DNA from: Ophioceras dolichostomum
Lineage: Eukaryota > Ascomycota > Sordariomycetes > Magnaporthales > Ophioceraceae
NCBI GenBank assembly: GCA_003049485.1
Contig: PYST01000073.1
Location: 5,833-69,832 of the forward strand
Reading direction: 5' to 3'
Length of the DNA: 64,000 nt
Shown here piece after piece: positions 1 to 10,559 of this stretch; the stretch's first letter is position 1, and the number at the start of each line of letters is the position of its first letter. The position numbers and the translations under genes are program-made. The notes under the pieces were generated by a model that saw nothing but the letters and a program-made list of their open reading frames with translations, searched no databases and had not been told where the DNA came from.

Positions 1-2098
1 GGACGAGCCAATGCGACGCTGGCAGCCAGCAAACGGACAAATCGCGGGGTTCCTGAACTTGTGGGGGATAGGTTCGCCCAGCTCAGGACAAGAGACGAAA
101 ATTGTCCTTGAGCAATCTCCCAAAAGCGCGCACTCACTCGCCAGGCATGGGTGTCGGGAGGGTTGGTGGGGAAAGGCAGAAGCAATAGCGATGAGGGGAT
201 CTCGAGGGATGTCGGGTATTTCCATGTCCCCCTTTTTCATTAGCTCATCAACTGGAGGCTCCTAGAGCTCAGGGTCAATCCCTGTGCCACACATATCATG
301 TGGAGGTGGAAGGTGATCGGGCGGGTGGGGGCCAAGAGGCGAGTTCAGGAGGCAGTCGGCCAATCCAATTGTAAGATCGCAGAAGGACCAGATTGTATCA
401 CTCTGTCAGTCATCATTGGTCGTTGTTTAGGGGGCTGTTGACCGACCCATCGACTGCTTTCAGCAAACCAGCCGAGCCGACCCAGGTGCCTGGAAGGAAG
501 GAAACACAAAGAGAAGCTCCCTCTTTTGAGTTTTGACAGGTGAGTATGTCACATATTGTCACGGCTTATCACACCAGTCAAAAAGGAGTTCAGGAGTTGA
601 GACGGTTGTTAAAATATGCGGAGGATCGGAGCATCTGATCTGTGTTCTTGCAGTGGGCAGATTGCTGGAGAGATGAGGCTCATTGGCTAGGTCGCTAAAG
701 CCCCTAACACCACCTGAAAAAGGGGGCTGAAAGAACAGCTGCTTTCGATCTCAACAGGGCGATTACCGGCAGCCCAAGCGAATCTACGATTTTCTTCCTC
801 GCTTTGCTCGATCAGGCCGACACCTACCAGACCCATGTGAGTTTTTGATGGAGCGCGCCGCCCCATCGACTGGGCCATTTGCTATTCCATGGAGGGCTCG
901 ATCCTTCAGAGCTCTTTTTGTTCTGTAAAAATGGTGCTGTTTATTTGTTTTTTCAACTGTCCAGTTTACCTCTTCCTGCACCCACCCACCACTTCCGGCG
1001 GCAAGGGCCGAGTCCGGCCGACCTTCCCTAAATGGAAGGCTCCTCCTTCCTTGCCCCTTGAACCCTTATGTAAACCGACACTACCAACCCCTGCCGCACT
1101 GCCGGCGCAGGGCCCACCCAGCTTTTGAAAGCACGAAAGAAGGCGTGGTCCTGCAAGGGCAAGCGCTGAGGCTACGATTGTAGTAGTAGTAGCAGTAGAC
1201 GGAAGGTCAGGTAGCCTCGATGGACTGGACTGGACCGAAGATCCTGGTTGGTTTTCCTCAACTGCTTGTTTGGTCTAGTAGGACCTTGCTGCGGCGCGGG
1301 AGGAAGACGGACACTCTCCCGACGTCGTCAATCGGGCAGACGGAGACGGCGCGATTCGATCACCGCGTCGCGCGTTGAGCGACCGATGGTGCCTCCCTGG
1401 TAAGCTGCAATGAGACCATTGGGGTGGCACCAGGTTCAGGAGACCAGCTCGTCCTCACCATAGACGACCCTTGTAGAACCGCCAGCAGACCACAGACATG
1501 TCTTGGTCACCTTTCCACCTCCCCTACTACCCCCCTACCACCTACGAGCTCCCTCCTGCCTCCATCCACACACACCTGCAGCCCCTATCCTAGGACTTTC
1601 TAGACCTTCTAGGCTTCAATACACCCCGACCTCATTTCTCTCATTTCTTTTAGCATCGTAGGCGCCCAGCATCATCGATCCTCCTGAGGGTGGTGGTGCC
1701 TTGGCCCGGCATCATAGCGGCGCAATGTCTTCGAGGCGGGCCCTCTCCAAGGATCGCAACGTTGCGGCTTCCTCCGTTGCGTGAATGAACACTGACACTA
1801 AGTGTAAGGCAGGACGGAGTCACACTCATATTCCTCGTGAGCCTCAGGTTGCTACCAGTCATCGTCATGATGAGAAAGAGTATAAGATGGATGGTAGTCC
1901 GCCATCCCGACAAACAAACATCTTCTTCTCCCTCCCCAACCCAAACATCACGAAACAAACGAGTTTCGACTTCTTCCTCAAGACGCAGGGTTCGTCTACC
2001 ACTCTCCTTGTAAGTTCTTTTCTGCCTACTTCTTGTTATTTATTAGACCCCGCCGTTCCCTTCATTCACTCCTTTCAATCGTCATCATCACCACCACC
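1..2098. other. Intergenic region upstream of the chitinase gene
   Basis: No coding region with a convincing composition or start was found on either strand. The segment from about 1500 to 2098 is C/T-rich on the plus strand, as expected for the promoter and leader of the chitinase gene that starts at 2099. A short GTA/GCA trinucleotide run lies near 1177-1200. A possible TATA-like TATAAG occurs near 1880, but its distance from the start codon makes it unconvincing. Confidence 0.6.
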
Positions 2099-2735
2099 AT
2101 GCTGCCCAAGCTGGCCACGTCCCTGCTGGGGTTCGTCCTCTCCTTGTCGCCACTTCTGAACCTGGCCGCCGCTTCCCCGATCAACAACGAGCTGGAGAAG
2201 CGCCAGACGGCGTACCAGAACGTGGCCTACTTTGTGAACTGGGGTAAGTCTGGCTGTCTCTGCCTCCCGCCAAGAAATTCTCGAGCAAATGCTGACCAAT
2301 ACCGACCAACACAGGCATCTATGCCAGGAACTACCACGTTCAGAACGTCCCTGCTTCGCAGGTGACCCACCTTCTCTATGCATTTGCTAACCTACAAGCC
2401 GACGGGACTGTGTAAGTGATTCTCGTCTCCTGCACGTGGCCTGCTTTTTCGGGATGCGGATGCTAATTCTCCGATGCAACAAACAACAGCGTCGGAGGTG
2501 ATATCGAGGCCGACATCTCGAAGCACTACCCAACCGATTCGTGGAACGATGCGGGGACCAACGCCTACGGCTGCGTCAAGCAGCTGTACAAGCTCAAGAA
2601 GGCGAACCGCCACGTGAAGGTGATATTGAGCATCGGCGGATGGACGTGGTCGACCAACTTCCCCTCTGCCGCCAGCACGGCGGCCAACCGCGAGCGGTTC
2701 GCCTCGACGGCTGTGGGCCTGATCAAGGACTGGGG

Positions 2736-2768
<33 letters not shown>

Positions 2769-3528
2769 GCAGGACGCCACCCAGGCCAGCAACATGGTCC
2801 TGCTCCTGCAGGCCGTGCGCTCCGCCCTGGACAAGTACTCGGCCCAGTACGCCGGCGGCTACCACTTCCTACTGACGATCGCCACGCCCGCCGGCCCGAC
2901 CAACTACAACAAGCTCAAGCTCAAGGAGCTCGCCAACGTCGTCGACAAGATGTACCTCATGGCCTACGACTACGCCGGCTCCTGGGACTCCATCGCCGGC
3001 CACCAGGCCAACCTGTACGCGAGCAGCAGCAACCCGGCCTCGACGCCCTTCTCGACCGACAAGGCCATCAACGACTACATCGCCGCCGGCGTGCCCGCCA
3101 GCAAGATCGTCCAGGGCATGCCGATCTACGGCCGCACGTTCCAGAACACGGGCGGGCCCGGCCAGTCGTACTCCGGCATCGGCTCCGGCTCGTGGGAGAA
3201 CGGCATCTGGGACTACAAGGCTCTCCCCCGCTCGGGCGCGACCGAGATCTACGACTCCGCCACCGGCGCGACGTACAGCTACGACTCGTCGGCCCGCGAG
3301 ATGGTCACGTACGACACGGCCGACAACGTCGCGCGCAAGGTGGCGTACGCCAAGAGCAAGGGGCTAGGCGGCAGTATGTTCTGGGAGATCTCGGCCGACC
3401 GTACCGACGCCAAGAGCCTGGTCTCCACGAGCGCCAGCAAGCTCGGCAGCCTCGACACCTCCCAGAACCTGCTCAGCTACCCCCAGAGCCAGTACAAGAA
3501 CATCCGCGAGGGCCTCCCTAACGAGTAA
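2099..3528 (+). CDS. Secreted GH18 endochitinase (42-kDa class)
   Basis: Hydrolyses beta-1,4 linkages of chitin outside the cell. Three exons: 2099-2243, 2315-2411 and 2490-3528, with both introns GT-AG, giving 426 residues. The first ~25 residues are a hydrophobic signal peptide ending near AAASP. A Lys-Arg pair just before QTAYQNV looks like a Kex2 processing site. The catalytic domain starts at once with AYFVNWGIYARNY. It carries the substrate-binding SIGGW segment (about residues 128-132) and the GH18 active site DGIDIDWEYP, whose proton donor is Glu172. Length and layout match single-domain fungal endochitinases of the Trichoderma ech42 type. There is no chitin-binding module or C-terminal anchor. 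The start is the first ATG before the signal peptide, in a good context (CACCATG). A mycoparasitic or autolytic role cannot be told from sequence. Confidence 0.95.
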
Positions 3529-4203
3529 AAATGGCATGGCGATGCCGCTGTGCAGTTTCGTCGTGCTTTCCTTCGTGGTGAGCGTGGTGAGGTGGTGAAG
3601 CGGACGAGAGAGATTTGAAGAGCATTCGAATTTTCTCCCTTGTGATTCTTCTTCACTCGTGTATTGTTTTCCGAGTATTATTTCACTTTATACTTTCTTC
3701 TGCACATACTTAGGGTTTTACCGCGGTGGACAGTGAGCAGCATACGCTTCCCCTGAACTTTCCTCTTCTTACTCTCGTTTTTCTCACTTGTTTGATTCAA
3801 AACATTATTCCTGTGTTCAACGCGCCCTGTTGCTTGCACCAAGAACCTCGATTCTTCGATGTATATACTTACACACTATCAGCTCTCATGCTTTTGGGGC
3901 AGGACGTGGTCCTCCCTTCACGCAACGTTTCATATCTAGTTCAGTATAGCTATGACAATCAAACACACTTGGCAAACGTTCAAGCTATCCAAACATGGCT
4001 CCGTCCTGTCGCTTTATTGAACTGCTTCCCCGGGTTTCCCTTGGTCGAGGAAATAGGGAAAACGCGAGATCGAAAACGTAGATTCCAAACCGAAATTCAA
4101 ACCAGATACCCTCCCACAAGCGACCATATTCAAAGGACACATCACACACCTCCAGCACTATAAGACATTGAATTGGTCAACCCTCTCCAGTTCGGCCGTT
4201 CCC
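3529..4203. other. Convergent intergenic region between chitinase and aldo-keto reductase
   Basis: This T-rich segment follows the chitinase stop codon and should hold the 3' ends of both convergent genes. An open frame at 3726-4163 on the plus strand has no recognisable domain and overlaps the expected 3' untranslated region, so I did not call it. Confidence 0.6.
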
Positions 4204-5400
4204 TCAAGAATGGCCCACCACAGGCTTCGGCACATACGGCTCCTCGAGGAACGCAACCTCCTCCTCCGTCAGCGTCTTCCCGCGTATAGCACAAGCCTCA
4301 TCCAGCCTCGCCACCGAGCTGCACCCCACGATGGGCACCGTCCCCTTCTGCCGCAGCCAAACGAGCGCCACGTGCGTCATCTTCCAGCCCTTCTCCTTCG
4401 CGACCTTCTCCACCCGCGAGATGATCTCCTCGTCCGCGCCCGTGAGCTCCTGGTGCACAGGCCTCGGCAGCTTCGACCTTGTCGTCTCCGCGGCGCCGCC
4501 GCCGCCGGACGACGACGAAGGCAGCGGCCTCGCCAGCCTCCCGGCGAAGAGCGGGGACCAGGGCATGACGCCCACGCCCGTGTCGGCGCACAGCCGCATC
4601 ATCTCGCGCTCCTCCTCGCGGTAGCACAGGTTGTAGTAGTTCTGCATGCTGACGAACCTCGTCCAGCCGTGCCGCTCGGCCGCGAACTGGAGCGTCGCGA
4701 ACTGCGTCGCCCACATGGAGCTCGCGCCGAGGTAGCGCACCTTGCCGGACTGGACGAGGTCGTCGAGCGCCTTCATCGTCTCCTCCGGAGGCGTGGCCGG
4801 GTCGTAGCGGTGGATCTGCAGCACGTCTATGTACGGGGTGTTGAGACGCGCGAGGGACGCCTCGACGGAGTTGAAGATGGCGGCGCGGGAGAGCCCTGTG
4901 TAGGTAGGTAAGGAAGGTGAGTGCTGTTTTTTCCTTGATCCAACCTTTGATCCAAATCCAGATAATTACCGGGCCTAATTATCACACTTGCCTCCGTTAT
5001 TGACGTAGTCCTTGCTCGACCCCGTCTGCGCCCAAAACATGGACGCGTGCACGTCGACCTGCTCGGCCACGTAGTAGAAGCACTTGGTCATGATGACGAG
5101 CTTCTCGCGGGGGATGTCGTACTTGCGGATGGCGCGGCCGATGACCTCCTCGCTGACGCCGTTCGAGTACATGTTGGCTGTGTCCCAGGTGTTGAGCCCG
5201 CGGTCGTACGCGGCCTTGAGCAGCTCCATCGACGGCTCCTCGTCCAGCACCCAGGGCGCCCACTTGCTCGAGCCCAGAGACATGCCGCCCAGGATCGGCA
5301 CCGACACGCGCAGGCCGGAGGAGCCCAGCTGGACGTAGTCCACCTTGGTTTCGTCGATGCTGTTCTTCAGTCGCTCGGGGATCTCCGTCTTTGTAGCCAT
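4204..5400 (-). CDS. Aldo-keto reductase (fungal versiconal-type AKR)
   Basis: NADPH-dependent reduction of a carbonyl substrate in the cytosol; the substrate is unknown. Exons on the minus strand are 5400-4992 and 4895-4204, giving 366 residues. The catalytic tetrad of the superfamily is visible: Asp73 (TWDTANMY), Tyr78, Lys106 (VIMTKC) and His165 (LQIHRYD). The C-terminus ends EEPYVPKPVVGHS, a tail typical of fungal AKRs often annotated as versiconal hemiacetal acetate reductase-like. The intron (4896-4991) begins GCAAGT rather than GT. Using this GC donor restores the family sequence NNGGLSRAAIF, whereas no nearby GT does so. A low-complexity Ser/Gly insert lies in a surface loop (around residues 265-275). 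No polyketide or other biosynthetic cluster genes surround it, so a general detoxification or sugar-aldehyde role is as likely as a secondary-metabolite one. Confidence 0.92.
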
Positions 5401-6872
5401 GTTCGCATGAACAAACGTGAGGGAGACGAAGTGCTTGGTCGGAGGTACTAAAGATTGGGTACGGTGATGGAGTGACGTCGAATGACCGGAGAGGAACGCC
5501 CGGTGAGCCGGGAATTAACAGTCAATTCTCCCGGGGTACGTAGGCAGGCACATAATGTTTGTTGACGGTAGGACAACCAAGGTGGTGTGACCGGTGCGGG
5601 GGAGCGGCAAGCTATCAGACTGAGCTTGGTTTTGGTTGTCCCATCCATAGGACGATAGCAGCTAAGGTTTCATGCGATTTTTCGAGCTCAAAGCAGCAAC
5701 ATCCCGGATGGCCCTTCATGCAGTTAGCTGCATGTGACATCACACACGTCGGGCTTCGCGCGTTATTTGGGTCCGATTTCAGCGAGCTGCCGACCTCAAT
5801 ACTTAAGAGGGTACCCCCAGACAATATAGCCTCAAACTGTCCGCCCTTCTGGTAGTTGCTTTTGTTGAATGGAGTCCATCACTCTTGCCTACTGTCACCA
5901 CTGCTCACGTGGCGTGCATCAACCTTGTTGGGAAATTTTATTTCGCCACATCGGGAAGGGACTGGCTGCCTGCCTCCCTCCTCAACCTCAGCGGGCAGCT
6001 CCGGGACATGTCATCTTATTTTAACGACATTGAATGTACAGCGCAGGTTAGGCACCACTGCTTGAGACGCCTCCTGATAGCACGCGCTGCGGTAATGTTT
6101 TTTCTATGCACCTTTCGCGAGCTCACTTATCTTTGCACTTTGGAATCGTCATGCCTGCCTGGTCCAAGGCAGGAAGTAGGGGGGGGGGGGGGGGGGGTTN
6201 GGGGGGGGGGGGGGGGGGGGGGGGAATCGATTTGGGGTTTATTCACTCTAATGAGACAACCGACATATTTTGCCACGATGAGCAGGCGGATCTCCTAGTA
6301 GTCGAACCCGTTGAGATGAAAAAGGTAGGTTGATAAGTGTTCAGTACTAGCAATCATATTTGGTCGACACTTGTCGGGGGCCAAATTCCTCGCAAGAGGC
6401 ACATGAGAACTGGTACTAGACAACCAGAGAGCAGTTGTTGAGGAAAGAAGAAAAGGAAATAATTTTCGTTTACCGTTTGGCCAGGGAAGTGAAATCAGAA
6501 AGGTGACCTATTAAACGACGAGTGACAGGTGAAGGGTCTTGCCAATAGCTGCTGGAAGGGCCTGGAGAATACCGAGAGGCCCCAACAATCTCAAATCAGG
6601 GCTGAACCGATGCTGGTCACCGAAACACCCGCCAGAAAGACCTGCATGACTGCAAAGCCCTGTTTTTCTCGACCTTATAGGTTAGTTTAGGTAGCTCGGT
6701 ACCTTGTGGTCTTGAAGAGGACGGACACTCACTAGACTCGGGTCAAAAGGGAAAATCAAAGACTTGAGTGAGTGCCGGAACGAGACCAGCTTGTGCTGGC
6801 TCTGCTTGGCGAGGTCTCCCAACGGCGGAACGTGGAAACAAGAGAGTGGAAAAGAACCAAAGCTCTTCTCAT
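5401..6872. other. Intergenic region with poly-G run
   Basis: Holds the aldo-keto reductase promoter at its left end and the 3' end of the Myb-like gene at its right end. A poly-G run interrupted by an ambiguous base lies at 6179-6224. Open frames reading through the run as poly-glycine are not credible genes. Nothing else was recognised. Confidence 0.6.
6179..6224. repeat. Poly-G homopolymer with an undetermined base
   Basis: 19 G, then TT and an N at 6200, then 24 G. Homopolymers of this length are hard to read through, so the length and the TTN interruption are probably assembly or sequencing uncertainty rather than biology. Confidence 0.9.
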
Positions 6873-7672
6873 CTAGATCACGTCAGCCATCTCAGGCTCC
6901 TCCTTCTTGACCTTGGAGGCGTCGTCGTCCTGGGCCTCGTTCTTAACGCCCTCGCCGCCGTCGTCCTCAACCTTGGTGGTGGCGGCCGCAGACTTGCGCT
7001 TGCGGCCGGGCGTCTTCTTGGCCTTCTTGGTCGGGGTCGCGGGCGGAGCGCCGGCGTCAGAGCCGGAGTCGTGGGCGAACCGCTCAGACTTGGGCTTGCG
7101 CTTGCGAGGGGTGGGGGTGGTGCCGGCGCCATCGCCACCGTTGCCGTTGGCGGGGGCCGGGGGCAGGTCCGTGAAGAGCTTCTTCTTGATGCGGCCCCAG
7201 GCGTTGGTGGCGCTGCCCACGTTGGTCATGCCCAGCTTCTCGGCCAGCTTGGGCATGTCAATCTGTGGGAGGAGTGGTCAGTACTACTATGCATGAAGAT
7301 CTGAGACCTGAATTCGAGGTGGATAAAGAGTGCAGGCGGAGTGGGAAGACATTGTTGTCTGAATTATCGAGTTTTCAAGGATTGATTTGATTGTGGGGAT
7401 GAATTTCCGGTCCGGTTTTGTGGGCAAGGCGGGATGAAGGTGGGAAGGCGCTGGTGAACGGGGCAGGCGCGGGATGGGAGATCAGATCGAGGAGATGGCA
7501 GCCCGCTCGGCTGGTCTGCTTCACTTGGTTCACTCACCTCAGGCTGGTTTTTCATGCAGTTCCAGGCCTTTCCGAGAATCTCAATCTCACGATCGGTGAG
7601 CTTGGTGTCGGCGGCCGAAGCTTTGTCAACCTTGGGAGTCATGGCGTTGGCGTTGGCCTTCTTGTCGGACAT
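6873..7672 (-). CDS. Small basic nuclear protein with N-terminal Myb-like domain
   Basis: Two exons on the minus strand, 7672-7538 and 7262-6873, give 174 residues. The start is the ATG that opens MSDKKANANAM. The codons upstream of it in the same frame are low-complexity leader. Residues about 24-75 (LTDREIEILGKAW ... GRIKKKLF) form a three-helix pattern with conserved Trp and Gly, resembling the fungal Myb/SANT-like domain of the Myb_DNA-bind_8 kind. The intron falls inside the domain and splicing joins NQPE to IDMPKLAEK. The rest is disordered, with basic patches (PRKRKPKSE, PGRKRKS) that could act as nuclear localisation or AT-hook-like DNA contacts, and an acidic Lys/Glu tail. Chromatin or DNA binding is inferred. 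Target and function are unknown. No catalytic motif is present. Confidence 0.85.
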
Positions 7673-8402
7673 GGTGGCAGAGGTGGATTTGATATGACTG
7701 TGCTGGTCAAGACAAGTGCGAGGAGAGAGGAGAGCGCGTGAGCTTGATAACTGCTCGCGATGTCGCTGTTGTTTGGGAAGTGTGTGTTGCTCTGCTTGCT
7801 TGGAGGATGGCAGTGTTTCCAGTGTGGCAGATGCACGAGACACCAGATACGGATGTTCGTGAGATGGGTTTGAATGCGTGAGGAGGGGATTCGCCAACGT
7901 GGAAGTGAGGAAGGCAGCAATGGAGGAGTTGGTTGAATTTATGAGCGGAGGTGAGAGACGCGTGTGTGCCCGCAACGTGTGCGCGCAACGATGGGGGCGT
8001 GTTGGCCGACAATATTTGTGGAGCCATGGACAATACCATGTTGCTGTGAGCGGCCTAGCTTACTCGGTGTACGCCTGCGATGTACCAATGGGAGGGACGG
8101 ATGGAAGCTGCCCATCGAGATCCCTCAGTCCACAGTGAGAGCTTGGTGAATCACGGCATAAGGTCGCCCGACGGAGAACCTTATGGTACACGCTGAAGCC
8201 ACCGGTATCCTCCAGGGCTACGGAATCCAGCGCCCCATGAAATTCACCACAACTGAATAAGCAGGATTGATTCAGGCTGCAGCCAACGCTCTCGTGTGGC
8301 CATCTGAGCATTACAAACAACAAACTCATCCGAGTCTTTTCCACAGGAAATTCGTATCCCCCCTCCTTCTCCAGATCCACCCGGTTCCTCAGATCTCCCC
8401 CT
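7673..8402. other. Promoter of the Myb-like gene and 3' region of the hydrolase gene
   Basis: The minus strand from about 7673 to 7960 is C/T-rich, consistent with the leader of the Myb-like gene. Several short overlapping open frames here have no domain and are not called. No other feature was recognised. Confidence 0.55.
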
Positions 8403-9170
8403 TTACTTCAGGTACTCCTTGAACCAGGAGACAGCCGCATTTTTGCCCCTCACCATGGCCTCCCGCTCACCGGGAATATCCGGATATCCACGGGTGAGAC
8501 AGGCGTGCTGCACACCAGGGAAGTGTTGGTAGTCCATAGGGACTCCTAGGGTCGGCACCGTCTGGAAAGTGTGCAGCTTGAGCTCGGGGGTGTAGACGGG
8601 GTCGTGCTCGGGGGCGAGGACCTGGACAGGGACGGCGACCTCGTCGATGTCCTTCTTGGTCAGCCAGGTCGGGTGGCCGGTCGAGATGCAGTCGACGAGG
8701 GGAGGTTGGTGCTCCTTTGCCCCGAGGCGGAACACGGCCCAGCCTCCGAAGCAGAAGCCAAGGGCGCCCACTTTGGTGTGGCCCTTCTCGGAGCGCAGAG
8801 CCCGGGCGCAGTCGAAGATCTCCGGCTCGCGGATCTCGCGGCTGTTCCTGGCGACGAGTCCCTTGTAGTCAAACTCGTGCCAGCGCCCGGCGCAGACGGG
8901 CTCGAACGGCACCACCTCGCCGGCGAAGAAGTCCGGGAGGTAGACGGTCACGCCAGCCTCACTTGCGATGTGGTCCGCCAGCAGCCGCAGGTTGGGGAAC
9001 GTCCAGCCGAGCATGTCGTGGACCAGCAGCACTGCCGCCGGCCGATGCTCGCTGGTCACGTACGTCGGGTTGTTGCCCAGCTTCTCCTCGCGGCCGGTGG
9101 GCGTCCCGTCCCATTTGAAACCGGTGACGAAGCAGCATTCTTTGGGCTCGAGGTCAGGCTTGTCTGCCAT
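8403..9170 (-). CDS. Dienelactone hydrolase family protein
   Basis: Alpha/beta hydrolase, 255 residues, intronless. The expected catalytic triad of dienelactone hydrolases is present: nucleophile Cys140 in GFCFGG, Asp190 in PEHDPVY and His222 in VQHACLTRG. The start was placed at MADKPDLEPKECC. The open frame extends 30 codons further upstream, but that extension is unlike the family and the mature enzymes begin near this point. A Cys-Cys pair follows the start. Bacterial relatives open the lactone ring of dienelactone in chloroaromatic breakdown; fungal relatives are numerous and mostly of unknown substrate. The neighbouring genes do not suggest a catabolic cluster, so no substrate is assigned. 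Confidence 0.93.
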   Translation of the reverse strand: MADKPDLEPKECCFVTGFKWDGTPTGREEKLGNNPTYVTSEHRPAAVLLVHDMLGWTFPNLRLLADHIASEAGVTVYLPDFFAGEVVPFEPVCAGRWHEFDYKGLVARNSREIREPEIFDCARALRSEKGHTKVGALGFCFGGWAVFRLGAKEHQPPLVDCISTGHPTWLTKKDIDEVAVPVQVLAPEHDPVYTPELKLHTFQTVPTLGVPMDYQHFPGVQHACLTRGYPDIPGEREAMVRGKNAAVSWFKEYLK

Positions 9171-9314
9171 CTTGGATCCCGCCGATCGATTTGTCTGAGG
9201 GGATGGGACTAGTAGGGATAGAAGCTGAATGTTTATGGGCACAAGACCGCTAACAAACAAGGGAAGAATGCTGGAGAAAAAGACAAGTGCAGGAAGGGAC
9301 AGGAAGAAGAGAAA

Positions 9315-9350
9315 CGGTCCAGGCGGTCCAGGGGGTCCAGGCGGTCCAGT
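9315..9350. repeat. 9-bp minisatellite, four units
   Basis: Four near-identical copies of CGGTCCAGG lie about 145 bp upstream of the hydrolase start codon, probably within its promoter. The units differ by single substitutions. Confidence 0.85.
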
Positions 9351-10397
9351 CCCTGGGGTCTCCTTTAGTATATCTCGGGATTCCGCCGCTTTACCAGGAT
9401 CCGCCGCTTTTAAACTTTCTTGATCCGGCGATTTTGGTCGCTGCTTTTAGCGTTGTCATACGTCAAGCCGAGTCGGGGCTCGGCGTCCGGAGTTGAAGAG
9501 GTCGTTTTGGGCCATTTCCCGTACCGTCCCGGAATTCGGGGCATTCTGCGTGCCGCCGCTTTAATCTTCGTATGCAGATGCAGTCAGAAGGATCCCAGCG
9601 AATGCTACGAGGATTCAGGAACCGATTATTGGCACCCAATCGGGCTCGGCCTTACAGACACACTACGGCCGCACGCAAATAAATATAACCACACCTAGAT
9701 CCCGCACATTCTCCAAGGATGCATCCCAGATACTGCGAGTATCATCCTTTTACGCGAGACTGGCGGACGGACTCGGCAACTTGGCACTATGAAGGTCGCC
9801 CTTATGGATTGAGGAATGACCAAGCGGCGAATAATATCCAGTTGGGCGGCATGCCGCTTCTACCTCCTGCCTACCTCTATTGGAAGCAAGGTTGGATGCA
9901 GATCTCGTCTGCGAGTGCAGTATTGCCCTTCCAAGCTGTGCGCCCTCGAATCGACATCTACTAGCAGAATAACAACAGGGATCAAAGTCAGGGAAAAGAG
10001 GGACGAAGACATAATTGGCCGTCTAAAATGGGTCCAAGAAATACTAGTATTTCATCATCTCCGTTACTACTCACATCTGCTTCCCTCAGCAAACTCATTC
10101 GGGACTTAGTCTAGTAATTTCAGAACTTTTTGTTAGCCTTCAGATAGTGAACAAGGCGTAGGATTGTAGTCTGAAGGGATAAGTTGACAACAAGGCCATG
10201 TCTGGGAAGTCAACTTATACTTTTCCTTTTGGGTTGCATGCTTCCGCAATGACTTCACATCCAAGTTTCCCACGTGGCTTCTACCTCGATGCCATCATCA
10301 AACTTTCTCCGAAAAGTTAGAGGAAATTTGTATTGATAAAGCGAGGCACCTGCCCATCTGCCACCGAAACATCCAACGTGGAACAGAGAACTTACAA

Positions 10398-10478
10398 CAA
10401 CAGCAAAAGCCCAGAGCCGCGAGTTCGCAGTCCAAGACAACAGCAAAAGCCTAGAGCTGCAAGTTTGCAATCTGAAGA
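10398..10478. repeat. Imperfect 40-bp direct duplication
   Basis: Two adjacent copies begin CAACAGCAAAAGCC and CAACAGCAAAAGCC/T. A third partial copy begins at about 10479. Most differences between copies are C-to-T or G-to-A, plus one inserted base. It sits directly upstream of the gene starting at 10560, in its probable leader. Confidence 0.75.
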
Positions 10479-10559
10479 CAACAGCAAACGACAACGAAGA
10501 ACTCCGAACTCGACAGCACACGGCAGCCAAAAGCCCCCAGAAGCTGTGCTCACTTCGCG

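Larger units (their letters stand above)
9171..10559. other. Intergenic region with two short tandem repeats
   Basis: Separates the hydrolase promoter from the Asn/Tyr-rich gene. A 9-bp minisatellite lies at 9315-9350 and an imperfect 40-bp duplication at 10398-10478. Short open frames at 9420-10109 lack any recognisable domain and are not called. Confidence 0.6.

Noticed and set aside
2541..3521. 326-codon plus-strand frame overlapping the chitinase
   Set aside because: It is a shifted-frame shadow of the GC-rich chitinase third exon, rich in Arg and Gln, with no independent evidence.
3726..4163. 145-codon plus-strand frame after the chitinase
   Set aside because: Starts at a non-ATG codon in T-rich 3' region, and shows no domain or signal peptide of convincing form.
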